A stretch of DNA of 64,000 bases, taken from CAWHNT01 sp963830775. GTDB lineage: Bacteria; Pseudomonadota; Alphaproteobacteria; Geminicoccales; Geminicoccaceae. Location: NCBI GenBank assembly GCA_963830775.1, contig CAWHNT010000026.1, forward strand, positions 62,001-126,000, written 5' to 3'. The notes under the pieces are model-generated. The model made no database searches, had not been told where the DNA came from, and worked only from the letters and a program-made list of their open reading frames with translations. Numbering within the stretch: position 1 is the stretch's first letter; each line of letters opens with the position of its first letter. Of this stretch, positions 43,225 through 51,929 are shown one piece after another. The translations under genes were made by a program, and so were the position numbers.

Positions 43225-43236
43225 CGGTCTTGCTCC

Positions 43237-44897
43237 TCAGGCGGCACGGCGGATCAGGGTGGCGAGGACGGCCTCCTTGGGGCCGAAGCGGGCGACGGCG
43301 CCGTCCTCCAGGACCAGGACCTTGTCGGCCTGCTGCAGGAGCTGCGGGCGGTGGGTGACGATGACGATCGTGACCCCGTCCCGCTTCAGGCGGCCGATCG
43401 CGCCTGTCAGCGCCGCCTCGCCCGGCCCGTCCAGGTTGGCGTTCGGCTCGTCCAGGACCAGGAGGCGCGGGTTGCCGTAGAGCGCGCGGGCCAGGCCCAC
43501 CCGCTGCCGCTGCCCGCCGGAGAGGGGAAAGCCGCCCTCCTCGAGCCGGGTCTCGTAGCCTTCGGGCAGGCGCAGGATCATCTCGTGGGCCCCGGCGAGC
43601 CAGGCTGCCTCCAGCACCGCCTGCGAGTCGGGCACTTGCGCCATCCGGGCGATGTTCTCGGCGATCGTGCCCGGCAGGAGGCCCACATCCTGCGGCAGGT
43701 AGCCCATGGACCAGGCGAGCTGGGCCGCCGGGTAGTGGTGGAGCTGGGCCCCGTCCAGGCGGACCGCACCCCGGTCGGGCAGGGCGGTGCCGGCGAGCAG
43801 GCGGCAGAGCGTGCTCTTGCCGGCCCCCGAGGGGCCCACGACCACCAGGCATTCGCCGGCCTCGAGCCTGAAGGCGACATCGTGCAGGAGGGCCCGGCCG
43901 TCGGCGGTGCGGACGGTGGCCCCCTCGACCGCGAGCTGGCCCACCGGTGCCGGCAGCAGCGTGCGCGGGGCCGGCGGGGCGGCCGACAGCAGCTCCCGCA
44001 GCCGGGCCCAGCTCTCGCGCGCCGTGCCCACCGTCTTCCACGTCGCCACCATCTGCTCGACCGGGGCCAAGGCCTTGCTGGCCAGGATCGAGGCCGCCAG
44101 CATGCCGCCCGGCGTCAGCTCGCGCTCCAGCACCAGCCAGGCGCCCAGCCCCATCACCCCGCTCTGGACCAGGAGGCGGACGAAGCGGGTGAAGCCGCCG
44201 ATCCCGCCGCCGCGCTCGGCAGCGGCCTGGGTGCGGGCCAGCGCCACACCGCCCATCCGCACCAGCCGGGCGGTGAGCGTCTCCAGCATGCCAAGGCCGG
44301 TGACCGCCTCGCGCCGGCGCTGCATCGCCTCGGCGAGCCCGGTCGCCTGGTGCTGCACCTGCCCCGCCTCGCGCAAGGCCCGCCTGGTGACGAGGTCGTT
44401 GAGCACGGCCAGGAGGGCCAGCAGCACCGCACTGCCGCCGACAAAGGCCGCGAGGTCGGGGTGCAGGACCCAGACGATCGCCAGCGCCAAAGGCAGCCAG
44501 GGCGCATCGAAGAGGGCGGTGACCACCGGCCCGGCCAGCGCCTGGCGCAGGCTGGCCAGGTCGCGCACCGCCTGGGCCGCACTGCCCTTGGGGTAGGCGG
44601 CCTCGACCGCGGCCGGGAACAGCCGGGTCTCGAAGCCGGCGGCGATCCGCGACAAGAGGCAGGTCCGCACCCAGTCGAGCACGCCCATGACGCAGCAGCG
44701 CCATGATCCCGGCCAGGCTCAGCAGCACCAGCGTCTCGACATGGCCCGAGCCCAGCACCCGGTCGTAGAGCTGCATGCTGTAGAGCGGCACCGCCAGCAT
44801 CAGCAGGTTGAGCAAGCAGGCTGAACAGGCCAGCCCAGAAGAGCCCGCCCCACAAGCCCCGAACCGCCCCACCCCAGCCACGATCAATCGCCCGCAT
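43237..44897 (-). pseudogene. Type I secretion ABC permease/ATPase (PrtD/HlyB-like), two one-base frameshifts
   Basis: The C-terminal 483 residues are intact: six-helix region, Walker A GPSGAGKS, signature LSGGQRQR, Walker B LLVLDEPNANLDG, H-loop THRP. The N-terminal 70 or so residues are split over three frames. They start MRAIDRGWGGAVRGLWGG at 44897, pass an extra base near 44813 into NLLMLAVPLYSMQLYDRVLG, and pass another near 44692 into MGVLDWVRTC. Removing both bases gives a normal protein of about 553 residues. A shortened product starting at 44688 would lose the first helices. Likely substrates in the window are the two RTX-like proteins, but they are 17 kb away. Confidence 0.83.
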
Positions 44898-44964
44898 CGT
44901 CCGTGCCTCCGTGCTTCGAGGCCGGAAGCTAGGCGGGGCAGGTTGCTGCCCGATCTCTTGCGCA

Positions 44965-44993
44965 GCGCCGCAATGTTACAATTGTTGCGGCGC
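44965..44993. terminator. 9-bp GC-rich hairpin at the 3' end of the GlnD-like gene
   Basis: GCGCCGCAA (44965-44973) pairs perfectly with TTGCGGCGC (44985-44993) around an 11-base loop that contains the gene's stop codon. No U-run is seen on either side, so it may be a factor-assisted or bidirectional terminator between the GlnD-like gene and the type I secretion genes. Confidence 0.4.
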
Positions 44994-45626
44994 GGTCCCG
45001 AGCGGCAGCCCGGCTTGCGGGCTCAACCGCCGCGCATCGTCCAGCCGGGCCCTGAGCTCGGCCAGCGGACCGTAGGACCCGGCAATGAAGCGGCCCTGAG
45101 ATCCCCTCTCCGACAGTATCGGCTGCGTCAGCTCGCTCGCAACCTGCTCGCTGAGCGTTGCCGTGCGGCCCCGGACGTCGAAGCCCAGCGCACGAAGACC
45201 CGCCGTGAGCTGGGCCGTTGCTGCCTCGGCCGCGGCACGGGGTCGGGCCTCATCGGGAACGAGGAACAGCAGCTCCAACTTTTCCCCCGGAAGAGCCTCG
45301 CGGGCGCCATAGCGGCCAACTGCCACTACCGTCGGGGTCGCCGGAGCGGCCGCCATCTCTGTCGTAGCCCGCATACGCCGGATCAGGTCAACCACCGCGC
45401 TGTCGGCGAGCCGCGTGTAGGCGGTCGACAGATCGGTGCCAGGATCACCATCGGCAAGCCGCCTGACCACGGCAGCCTGGCCGACCTTCACCAGCGCGTG
45501 GAGCCGCGCCAGCTTAGCCTGCGTTGCAGCCGGGCGACTGCCCGCTGGCAAAGTCTCAGCGCCAATAACCTCCCGGCGGACGGGGATCGGCCCCACCTGT
45601 CTGCAGGCGAGTGAGGACATGGCCAT
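44976..45626 (-). CDS. Degenerate GlnD-like nucleotidyltransferase domain, stand-alone
   Basis: About 216 residues from MAMSSLACRQVG; the frame is open further upstream to 45818 without family similarity. The body aligns by eye with the N-terminal domain of PII uridylyltransferase: VVAVGRYGAREALPGEKLEL then LFLVPDE takes the place of the GGYGRGEL-SDIDLL active-site strand. Both metal-binding aspartates are gone (EKLEL), so it cannot be an ordinary nucleotidyltransferase. The HD, GlnD C-terminal and ACT domains are absent. It could be a decoy or binding domain, or a decaying copy. An IS630 copy begins about 150 bases upstream. Confidence 0.6.
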   Translation of the reverse strand: MAMSSLACRQVGPIPVRREVIGAETLPAGSRPAATQAKLARLHALVKVGQAAVVRRLADGDPGTDLSTAYTRLADSAVVDLIRRMRATTEMAAAPATPTVVAVGRYGAREALPGEKLELLFLVPDEARPRAAAEAATAQLTAGLRALGFDVRGRTATLSEQVASELTQPILSERGSQGRFIAGSYGPLAELRARLDDARRLSPQAGLPLGTAPQQL

Positions 45627-45774
45627 TCTCCGGGTTCGCTGCGCCTGCGTGCCGGACGCGTCGAGAACGGCGGTCTTGGGCGCACCCTGTTGCCGCCCTA
45701 TGGCACGGGCGTGCGGGAATGTTTCCAGTGTGTCGCGCGAAGCGCCATGCCGTCCTAGTGCATGTTCAGGCGAG

Positions 45775-46869
45775 TTATTGTGCGAGCGGCGGGAGGCGTG
45801 AGCAGCGGTAATGATCACAGAGCCGGCGCTGGAGCTCGTCGCCGGTGAGCTTGCGTTCCGGCTCGGTGACCGCGCGTTTGCCGTGCGCCCAGCGGGGCTC
45901 GATCGGGTTGAGCCACGGGCTCTTGCTGGGCAAGCGACAGATCAGCAGGCGGCAGCCGCCGTCACGCTTGACCCGACGGTTGTGGTCCCTGACCCAGCCA
46001 TGGACCTCGCGGCTGACATGCCAAGCGGCATTGTCCCACACCAGCGCCAGCACGCGCATGCCCTCAGCCGCGAGGCGCTCGGCCACCCAGGCCAGGAAGG
46101 CGCAGGTCACCGGGCTCACCGGCCGGCCCGCCACGAACCGCAGCAGCATCCGCTCGCGCCCGGGCAGCCACAGGCCATAGCAGGCCAGCGCCTTCGCCTC
46201 GGGGTCCGCGGGATCGGTGGCATGCATGGCAAGGCGAAGGCGTTCGCCAGGTGCCGCCCAGGCGTGCAGGGCCGGCTGGGCGAAGCGCGAGAACCAGACC
46301 TCGTCCTCAAAGCCCAGCGCCCAGTCCGGTCGACCCTGGGCCAGGCTGATCAGCCGGTCGCGGCGGCGTTTTTTTGCGCGTAAGCCGGATCGGGGCTGGT
46401 GAGCCAGCGCTTGGCCCGCTTCCAGCCAACCTCCAGGCGGAGCAGCGCTTGGCGGATGGTCTCGATGGACAGCACGGAGGCGCTCAGCCCCTCCGCCTGC
46501 GCCACCTCCGCCAAGAGCGCCAGTGTCCAGGTGCTGCGGGCGTGGCCGAAGGCACGCGGCGGCTGGTGCAGGATGGCGCGCAGCCGCTCCCGCTCCACCT
46601 CGCCCAGCACCGGGGCAGCACTCTTCGGCCGCGATGAGGCGGCCATGAGGCTCGCCACGCCGCTGGCGTTGAAGGCGCTGATGCCGTTGCGCACCGTCTG
46701 CACCGCGCAACGCAGACCGCGCGCGATCTCCCGCGGGCGACGACCCTCGGCACTCAGGAGCACGATCTGAGCGCGCCGGACGGTGAAGGCGTCTGACGCG
46801 CGCAAGCCCGCTTCAAGCCGGGCGCGCTCCTCAGCCGCTCGGCTTGCGGACGAAGATGGGCGGATGCAT
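45775..46869 (-). pseudogene. IS630-family transposase A, read in two frames with an A7 slip site
   Basis: The likely start is MHPPIFVRKPS at 46869; an extra G near 46847 must be removed to join EERARLEAGLRASDAFTVRR. The helix-turn-helix half then runs to about 46376. There the coding strand reads CAA AAA AAC, a canonical A-AAA-AAC slippery heptamer (seven A residues at 46369-46375). A -1 slip joins it to KKRRRDRLISLAQGRPDWAL and the DDE half, with catalytic motifs GFEDEVWFSRFAQP, LALVWDNAAWHVSRE and LPSKSPWLNPIEPRW. Programmed -1 frameshifting is known in some IS families, including IS630 relatives. A homopolymer miscount would look the same. Confidence 0.75.
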
Positions 46870-46904
46870 CCCGGCCAGATCGGACCGGAAACCAGCTCGC
46901 ACAA
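45775..46904 (-). mobile_element. IS630-family element A
   Basis: A full-size element holding one transposase. Matching inverted motifs TTGTGCGAGC at 45778-45787 and its complement at 46895-46904 mark the probable ends. Flanking TA duplications, usual for this family, were not clearly resolved. It sits between the GlnD-like gene and an orphan response regulator. Confidence 0.65.
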
Positions 46905-47197
46905 GGGGTCCGATGAGGATGCACCAGAGCCTCGGTGAATGGCGGAAACCGGGACGCGCAACTGGTTGCGAGCCCATCAATGCAGTTGATGGCTGACGTA
47001 GTTTGCGGTGGCGGTATTCGACCTCGGCGCCGAGCTGTTGCCGGTGCATGGCGTTGCCGGGCAGGATTCTTGCGCGACAGCTGGACAATACGGCAGCCAT
47101 GCGTCGCCGCCCGTCACCATCTGCTTGTCCGCGGCGACGGGTTCATCTTTCATGGCGCTACCGTCGGAGCAGGAAGAGGGCAGCGCGGCGCAGGTCC

Positions 47198-47887
47198 ATG
47201 GCCGAGATCATCGTGGTCGACGACGAGCCCGACATGCGGGCGATGCTGGCCGATGCTCTTGGCTTGGCCGGCCATGCGGTCCGCTTGGCGGCGGACGGGG
47301 TTGAGCTGCGCCGTCTCATCGCGGAGCGGCCGGCCATGGTCGTGGTCCTCGATGTCGGCCTGCCGGGCGAGGACGGGTTCCGCCTCGCCCGCTGGCTGCG
47401 CGAGCATCACGATCCGGGCATCGTCATGTTGACCGGCGCCAATACCGTGATCGACCGGATCGTCGGCCTGGAGATCGGTGCCGACGACTATATCGCCAAA
47501 CCCTGCGCCATGGCCGAGCTGCGGGCCCGGATCGAGGCCGTGCTGCGCCGGCGGCGGCCGCCCTTGGGGGAAAGCCTGCCCGACGGCATCGTCCGGTTCG
47601 GCCCCTATCGCTTCGACACCAAACGCTTCCTGCTCACCGACGGACATGGAAGCGAGGTGCCGCTGGCGCCGATGGAGCTCGACCTCGTCGCCGCCTTTGC
47701 CCTCCACCCGGGCCGCGCCCTCAGCCGCGAGGACCTCCTGCGCCTCGCGCCTCCGCGCGGCGACGACAGCTTCGACCGCAGCGTCGACAACCGCGTCACC
47801 CGCCTGCGCCGAAAGCTCGAGCCTGACCCGACCAGGCCCGAGCTGATCAAGACCCTGCGCGGTGCCGGGTACATCTATCCGGGCTGA
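47198..47887 (+). CDS. Orphan OmpR-family response regulator
   Basis: A 229-residue regulator, AEIIVVDDEPDMRAMLADAL at the start, phospho-acceptor in VVLDVGLPGEDGFRLARWLR, and MLTGANTVIDRIVGLEIGAD with Lys in IAKPCAM. The winged helix ends VDNRVTRLRRKLEPDPTRPE and GAGYIYPG. It resembles the regulator at 32771-33478 throughout and may be a paralogue. No kinase is next to it; IS copies lie on both sides, so it is either stranded host DNA or cargo. The frame is open to 47003 but without similarity, so the ATG at 47198 is used. Confidence 0.85.
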   Translation: MAEIIVVDDEPDMRAMLADALGLAGHAVRLAADGVELRRLIAERPAMVVVLDVGLPGEDGFRLARWLREHHDPGIVMLTGANTVIDRIVGLEIGADDYIAKPCAMAELRARIEAVLRRRRPPLGESLPDGIVRFGPYRFDTKRFLLTDGHGSEVPLAPMELDLVAAFALHPGRALSREDLLRLAPPRGDDSFDRSVDNRVTRLRRKLEPDPTRPELIKTLRGAGYIYPG

Positions 47888-48091
47888 TGTAACGGCGAAG
47901 GCACCCGCCAAGGCTACGTGGTCCGCAGGAGCCAGTCATATCAGCGTTGAGAAATGATTACGGGTGTGGTTAGTTAAGGGGATTTGACGAGCGACCGCGG
48001 CCGAAGGCTGAGCCGACGGTCTCACAAATGCTCCTACACCAGCACAACGGGATTGATCGAGCCCAATTGCATCGATGATCGCGATGGATAC

Positions 48092-48450
48092 CCTTCTCAG
48101 GGCTGTAGGGCGGGAGAGGGATCAGGGTCAGGTTGCCTGGCAGCACGAATTCCTCGCTGATGCGCCAGCCAACGCCGTCGAGGACGAGCGTGCCGCGGTT
48201 TGCGGGCGGGCGAGAGCCCGAGAGCCCGGCCAGGAACAAGCCTGTGGCCGTGGTCGAGACCTCCGCCATGAGCCATTCGACGCCTGCCTCACGTTCGGGG
48301 CGGGCGGCCCCGAACAGGTGGATAAATGCAAAGCCCAGCTGATGAAGACAGCACTGTCGCACGCTCCCTTGCTACCAGACGCGGGTAAGGAGGCCCTTCT
48401 GGCCGATCTTGGCTCGGTCCATTTCGCCGGGCCAGGAGCGGGGTGAGGGT
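48092..48450 (-). pseudogene. IS630-family transposase remnant
   Basis: Only the DDE half is recognisable: KIGQKGLLTRVW near 48400, then IHLFGAARPEREAGVEWLMA, TLVLDGVGWRISEEFVLPGN and LTLIPLPPYSPE, with internal frame breaks. Both ends are missing. It is unrelated in detail to the two fuller IS630 copies. Confidence 0.7.
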
Positions 48451-48473
48451 CCGCCTCTTCGAGCCTCTGGCCG

Positions 48474-48650
48474 ATGACGCCAGCGCACGACCTGGAGAGT
48501 GCCGACGCCTTGCTGCCGGATCTCGCGGCCGACGCGCTGATCATGGACAAGGCATTATGCCGGGGAACGCGTGCTCAAGCGCCTCGAGCGAGCCAGGAAC
48601 GCCGCCGTGATCCCGTCCAAGGGCGAACTGCAAGAAGCCTCGCAACTCCA
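48474..48650 (+). pseudogene. IS5-family transposase remnant
   Basis: DALLPDLAADALIMDKAL, then after a one-base shift ERVLKRLERARNAAVIPSKG, recalls the middle of IS5-type transposases (GDKAYD ... IPPKSNR). The left end of IS630 element B cuts it at 48654. Confidence 0.6.
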
Positions 48651-48653
48651 CCC

Positions 48654-49791
48654 TAGTGGACCAACCAAGACGGATGGTTCCCAATCGGCCATCCTGACCC
48701 CATCTGGTCAGGATGCGCGAAGGGATCAGCGTCGAGGTCTCGGCCGCCGACCGTGCCCGGCTGGAGGCGGTGGTGGCCAATCGCAACCGGCCGCAGAAGC
48801 ATGTCTGGCGGGCGAGGATCATCCTGGCCACGGCCGAGGGGCTGGGGACGAACGCGATCATGCGCCGGGCCGGGGTCTCCAAGCCTTGCGTGTGGCGCTG
48901 GCAGGAGCGGTTCATGGCCGAGGGCGTGGACGGGCTTCTGCGCGACAAGACCCGACCGCCCGGCACGCCGCCTCTGCCGGCGGCCACCGTGGCGCGGGTG
49001 GTCGAGCTTACCCTGAGCGAGCCGCCGGGCGAGGCCACGCACTGGACGGGGCAGGCAATGGCCAAGGCGGTGGGCATCGGCCTGGGCTCGGTGCAGGCGA
49101 TCTGGAAGGCGCACGGCCTCGTGCCGCATCGGACGAGGACCTTCAAGCTCTCCAGGGATCCCGAGTTCATTGCCAAGCTGCGTGACATCGTCGGTCTCTA
49201 CATGAGCCCACCGGCGCACAGCCTCGTGCTCTCGGTCGACGAGAAGAGCCAGATCCAGGCGCTCGACCGCACTCAGCCCGGCCTGCCGATGAAGGAGGGC
49301 CAGCCCGCCACAGCAACCCATGACTATATCCGGCATGGCACGACGACGCTGTTCGCGGCCCTCAACGTTCTCGACGGGACGGTGCTGGGCCGCTGCATGC
49401 AGCGGCATCGCCATCAGGAGTTCATCCGCTTCCTCAACGCCGTCGAGGCGGCGGTGCCGGCCGGCAAGCTGATCCATGTCGTCCTGGACAACTATGCGGC
49501 CCACAAGCACCCGAAAGTCTGGGCTTGGCTGGAGCGGCACCCGCGCTGGACGTTCCATTTCACCCCCACCTCCTGCTCCTGGCTCAATGCGGTCGAGGGC
49601 TTCTTCGCCGTGCTGACCAAGCGCCGCCTTCGGCGTGGCAGCTTCAGCTCGCTGGTCGACCTCCAGGCCGCCATCAACCGCTACCTCGCCGAGCACAACA
49701 CCGACCCCAGGCCCTTCATCTGGACCGCCGAGCCGGACAGCATCATCGAGAAGGTCAGGCGTGGGTATCAAGCGTCTCGGTCGATCCACTA
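48654..49791 (+). mobile_element. IS630-family element B, complete, with TA duplications
   Basis: The left end CTAGTGGACCAACCAAGACG (48653-48672) and the complement of the right end, CTAGTGGATCGACCGAGACG, match at 17 of 20 positions. TA dinucleotides at 48654-48655 and 49790-49791 are the expected target duplication of this family. The element inserted in an IS5 remnant. Confidence 0.85.
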
Positions 49792-49792
49792 G
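48713..49792 (+). CDS. IS630-family transposase B
   Basis: A 359-residue intact transposase. N-terminal helix-turn-helix domains (about 1-110, LGTNAIMRRAGVSKPCVWRW) precede the DDE core: LVLSVDEKSQIQALDRTQP, HVVLDNYAAHKHPKVWAWL and FTPTSCSWLNAVEGFFAVLT. Its stop codon overlaps the right terminal repeat. It is one of the few transposases here with no frame damage, so the element may still be mobile. Confidence 0.92.
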   Translation: MREGISVEVSAADRARLEAVVANRNRPQKHVWRARIILATAEGLGTNAIMRRAGVSKPCVWRWQERFMAEGVDGLLRDKTRPPGTPPLPAATVARVVELTLSEPPGEATHWTGQAMAKAVGIGLGSVQAIWKAHGLVPHRTRTFKLSRDPEFIAKLRDIVGLYMSPPAHSLVLSVDEKSQIQALDRTQPGLPMKEGQPATATHDYIRHGTTTLFAALNVLDGTVLGRCMQRHRHQEFIRFLNAVEAAVPAGKLIHVVLDNYAAHKHPKVWAWLERHPRWTFHFTPTSCSWLNAVEGFFAVLTKRRLRRGSFSSLVDLQAAINRYLAEHNTDPRPFIWTAEPDSIIEKVRRGYQASRSIH

Positions 49793-49800
49793 CGGCAGGA

Positions 49801-49965
49801 GATCTGCCGCCGGCAGTGGTGGAATATCTTCAGGATATTAGAGTGAAGACACTAAGGGAACGAATGATCTCTTCCGCCCAGGCTAAAATCGCAGACCGCA
49901 TAGCTGGAATGCTCATTGGTAAGAGAGTAGATAAAATTAAGAGAATTCTCACTATCCTGTTTTAG
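49801..49965 (+). pseudogene. AT-rich 3' fragment of an unidentified gene
   Basis: Directly after IS630 element B a frame reads DLPPAVVEYLQDIRVKTLRE and MISSAQAKIADRIAGMLIGK, ending ILTILF. Base composition is clearly poorer in G+C than everything to the left, with AAA, ATA and TTA codons in use. The 5' part is gone. I do not recognise the family. It probably belonged with the P-loop fragment that follows. Confidence 0.4.
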
Positions 49966-50200
49966 GGGGCAGGATCTGAAGCAGCTCTTCTCCCGCGAGC
50001 TAAGAGTTTGATTGTCTGCGGATCTAGTGGCAGTGGGAAGTCGGGTTTCGTTGATGTCATTGACTTCATATTGCGTGATAAGATCTATCATCTGATGCAC
50101 GAGTATTCCGGCAGGGGGCAGGAGAAGGCTCTGGTGAATACAGATAAGCCGAATGGTGTCTATTGCCGTATCGCACTGACATTAGTTGACGACACAACCC
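49966..50200 (+). pseudogene. AT-rich fragment of an SMC/Rad50-like AAA ATPase
   Basis: A frame of about 78 codons reads LIVCGSSGSGKSGFVDVIDF, a Walker A P-loop in the context of SMC/Rad50-like ATPases, then HLMHEYSGRGQEKALVNTDK and CRIALTLVDDT. In that superfamily the N-terminal lobe looks like this, and such ATPases often occur in anti-phage defence systems. Everything after about 50200 is missing: no Walker B, coiled coil or nuclease part. Composition is AT-rich against its surroundings, so it was probably acquired from elsewhere and then destroyed by IS activity. Confidence 0.5.
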
Positions 50201-50544
50201 ACCAGGGGGGCTTCACCTTTCTAACGCTGGTCCTATCTGCCGAGCTTTGGGCGTGTAGGGATGGTGGATGAGGGAGTGATGGACGAATGCCCGTCTGGCT
50301 GCCCTTTGTGCGGCGGCGCGGTGCTGGTCCGGTCGGGTCATGCCTGCGGCCGAGCAGCGTTGGCGGTTGCAAGGGTTGTAGGCCGGCAGTTCTACCCGGA
50401 CCCTGAGCCAGACGGCGGCAAGCCGGCGGCCCTGAAGCGCCATGCCTCGAGTTTATTGGGAATGGACGCGTCCCGCTGATGACAGCGAGGTGCGCTCGTG
50501 TTGAAGCTATGACCATCACCGGTAAGCGGGATTGTGTGCTACCA
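50201..50544 (+). other. Gap without a recognisable gene
   Basis: GC-rich again after the AT-rich patch. Short open frames exist on both strands (for example 50261-50479 plus) but none resembles a known family. The stretch between the ATPase fragment and the IS110 copy is probably junction debris of one or more IS ends. Confidence 0.4.
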
Positions 50545-50903
50545 ATGACGAATCACCACGATCGGCGTTGTACCTTGCCAAGAACAGCTTCCAGCTGCAC
50601 GGCGTCGACCACACCGGGCAGGACGGTGCTGCGTAAGAAGCTGAGCCGGAGTTGGTTTTTGGAGTTCTTCGCCGACCTGCCGGCCTGCACGATTGGGATG
50701 GAGGCCTGCGGCGGCGCGCATCACTGGGCACGTGAGCTGACCAGGCTGGGGCACACGGTCCGCCTGATGCCGCCGCAGTACGTGAAACCTTACGTCAAGC
50801 GCAACAAGCACGACGCGGCGGACGCTGAAGCCTGCTGCGAAGCTGTCCAGCGGCCGAGCATGCGTTTCATCCCGATCAAGGGCCAGGAGCAGCAATGCCT
50901 TTT

Positions 50904-51929
50904 CTCTCCTGAGTAGCCTGGAAAGGCAGCCTCTTTGCCCTACTCTCTCAGCGGGTTAGATTTCGCTGGGAGGTGGGTATGGCGGGAAAGCTGGCGTCCC
51001 AGGTGCGGGGCCTGAGCGAGGCGCAGTTCCGCGAGGCTTACGGCACCGAGGAGCAGTGCCGGGCGGTGGTCGAGAAGCTGCGCTGGCCGTCCGGGTTCGT
51101 CTGCCCGGTCTGCGGTGGCTGCGAGGGCAAGTGGCTCAGCACCCGGCCGAAGATCCAGTGCCGGGCCTGCCGGCACCAGGTCTCGCTGACGGCCGGCACC
51201 ATCTTCCACGCCACCAAGCTGCCGCTGACGACGTGGTTTCTGGCCATGTGGCTGATCGCGACCGCCAAGAACGGGATCAGCTCGGTCGAGCTCGGGCGCC
51301 GGCTCGGGATCAAGCAGACCAACGCCTGGGCCATGAAGCAGAAGATCATGGCGGTCATGGCCGGGCGCGAGGACAAGAAGCGCCTGGATGGCCGGGTCGA
51401 GATGGACGACGTCTATCTGGGCGGGCATCGGCCGGGCAAGCGCGGCCGCGGTGCCGCCGGCAAGCAGCCCTTCGTGGCGGCGGTCTCGACCAGCGACGAC
51501 CGCCGTCCGCGCAAGATCAAGCTCCTGCCGGTCAAGGGCTTCCGCAAGGAGGAGATCAAGAAGCTCGTGGCCAAGCACCTGGCTTCGACCAGCCGGCTCG
51601 TCACCGACGGGCTGCGCTGCTGGACCGCCGCCGCCGAGGCCGGGCTGGAGCACACCGCGATCGTGACCGGCAGCGGCAAGCGGGCAGCCCAATGGTCGCC
51701 CTTCAAATGGGTCAACACCACGCTGGGCAACGTCAAGGCCGCGATCACCGGCACCTATCGCCACGTCAGCCCCGACCATGCCGGCCGCTATCTCGCCAGC
51801 TTCGCCTGGCGCTTCAACCGCCGCTTCCAGCTCACCAGCCTGATCCCGCGCCTCGTCCACAGCGCCGTCAGGACCGCCCCGCTGCCCTACCACCAGCTCA
51901 TCGCCAGCTGACGATGCGGGCTACTCAGG
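50904..51929 (+). mobile_element. IS1595-family element A, inserted in IS110
   Basis: Inverted ends CCTGAGTAGCC (50908-50918) and GGCTACTCAGG (51919-51929). ATGCCTTTT at 50895-50903 is repeated at 51930-51938, the target duplication. On the left, four bases (CTCT) lie between duplication and repeat; on the right they abut. Confidence 0.85.
50979..51911 (+). CDS. IS1595-family transposase A
   Basis: A 310-residue transposase, ATG after GGGAGG. An N-terminal zinc ribbon has CPVCGG (about 42) and CRACRHQ (about 64). The ISXO2-like DDE core follows with VEMDDVYLGGHRPGKRGRG, RLVTDGLRCWTAAAEAGLEH, and FKWVNTTLGNVKAAITGTYR (the third acidic position is replaced by Asn in this branch). No frame damage. 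Confidence 0.9.
   Translation: MAGKLASQVRGLSEAQFREAYGTEEQCRAVVEKLRWPSGFVCPVCGGCEGKWLSTRPKIQCRACRHQVSLTAGTIFHATKLPLTTWFLAMWLIATAKNGISSVELGRRLGIKQTNAWAMKQKIMAVMAGREDKKRLDGRVEMDDVYLGGHRPGKRGRGAAGKQPFVAAVSTSDDRRPRKIKLLPVKGFRKEEIKKLVAKHLASTSRLVTDGLRCWTAAAEAGLEHTAIVTGSGKRAAQWSPFKWVNTTLGNVKAAITGTYRHVSPDHAGRYLASFAWRFNRRFQLTSLIPRLVHSAVRTAPLPYHQLIAS

Noticed and set aside
41888..44887. A 999-codon minus-strand frame spanning the type I ABC and MFP genes
   Set aside because: Its similarity covers only the short NLLMLAVPLYSMQLYDRVLG region; beyond that it is proline/arginine-rich shadow of the real frames.
49801..50200. A complete anti-phage defence system
   Set aside because: Only an N-terminal ATPase lobe and one gene tail exist; no second component or catalytic domain is left, so only a remnant is claimed.
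50261..50479. A small zinc-finger-like gene (CPLCGG)
   Set aside because: Only one CxxC pair is present, there is no second pair or family match, and the stretch lies in IS junction debris.
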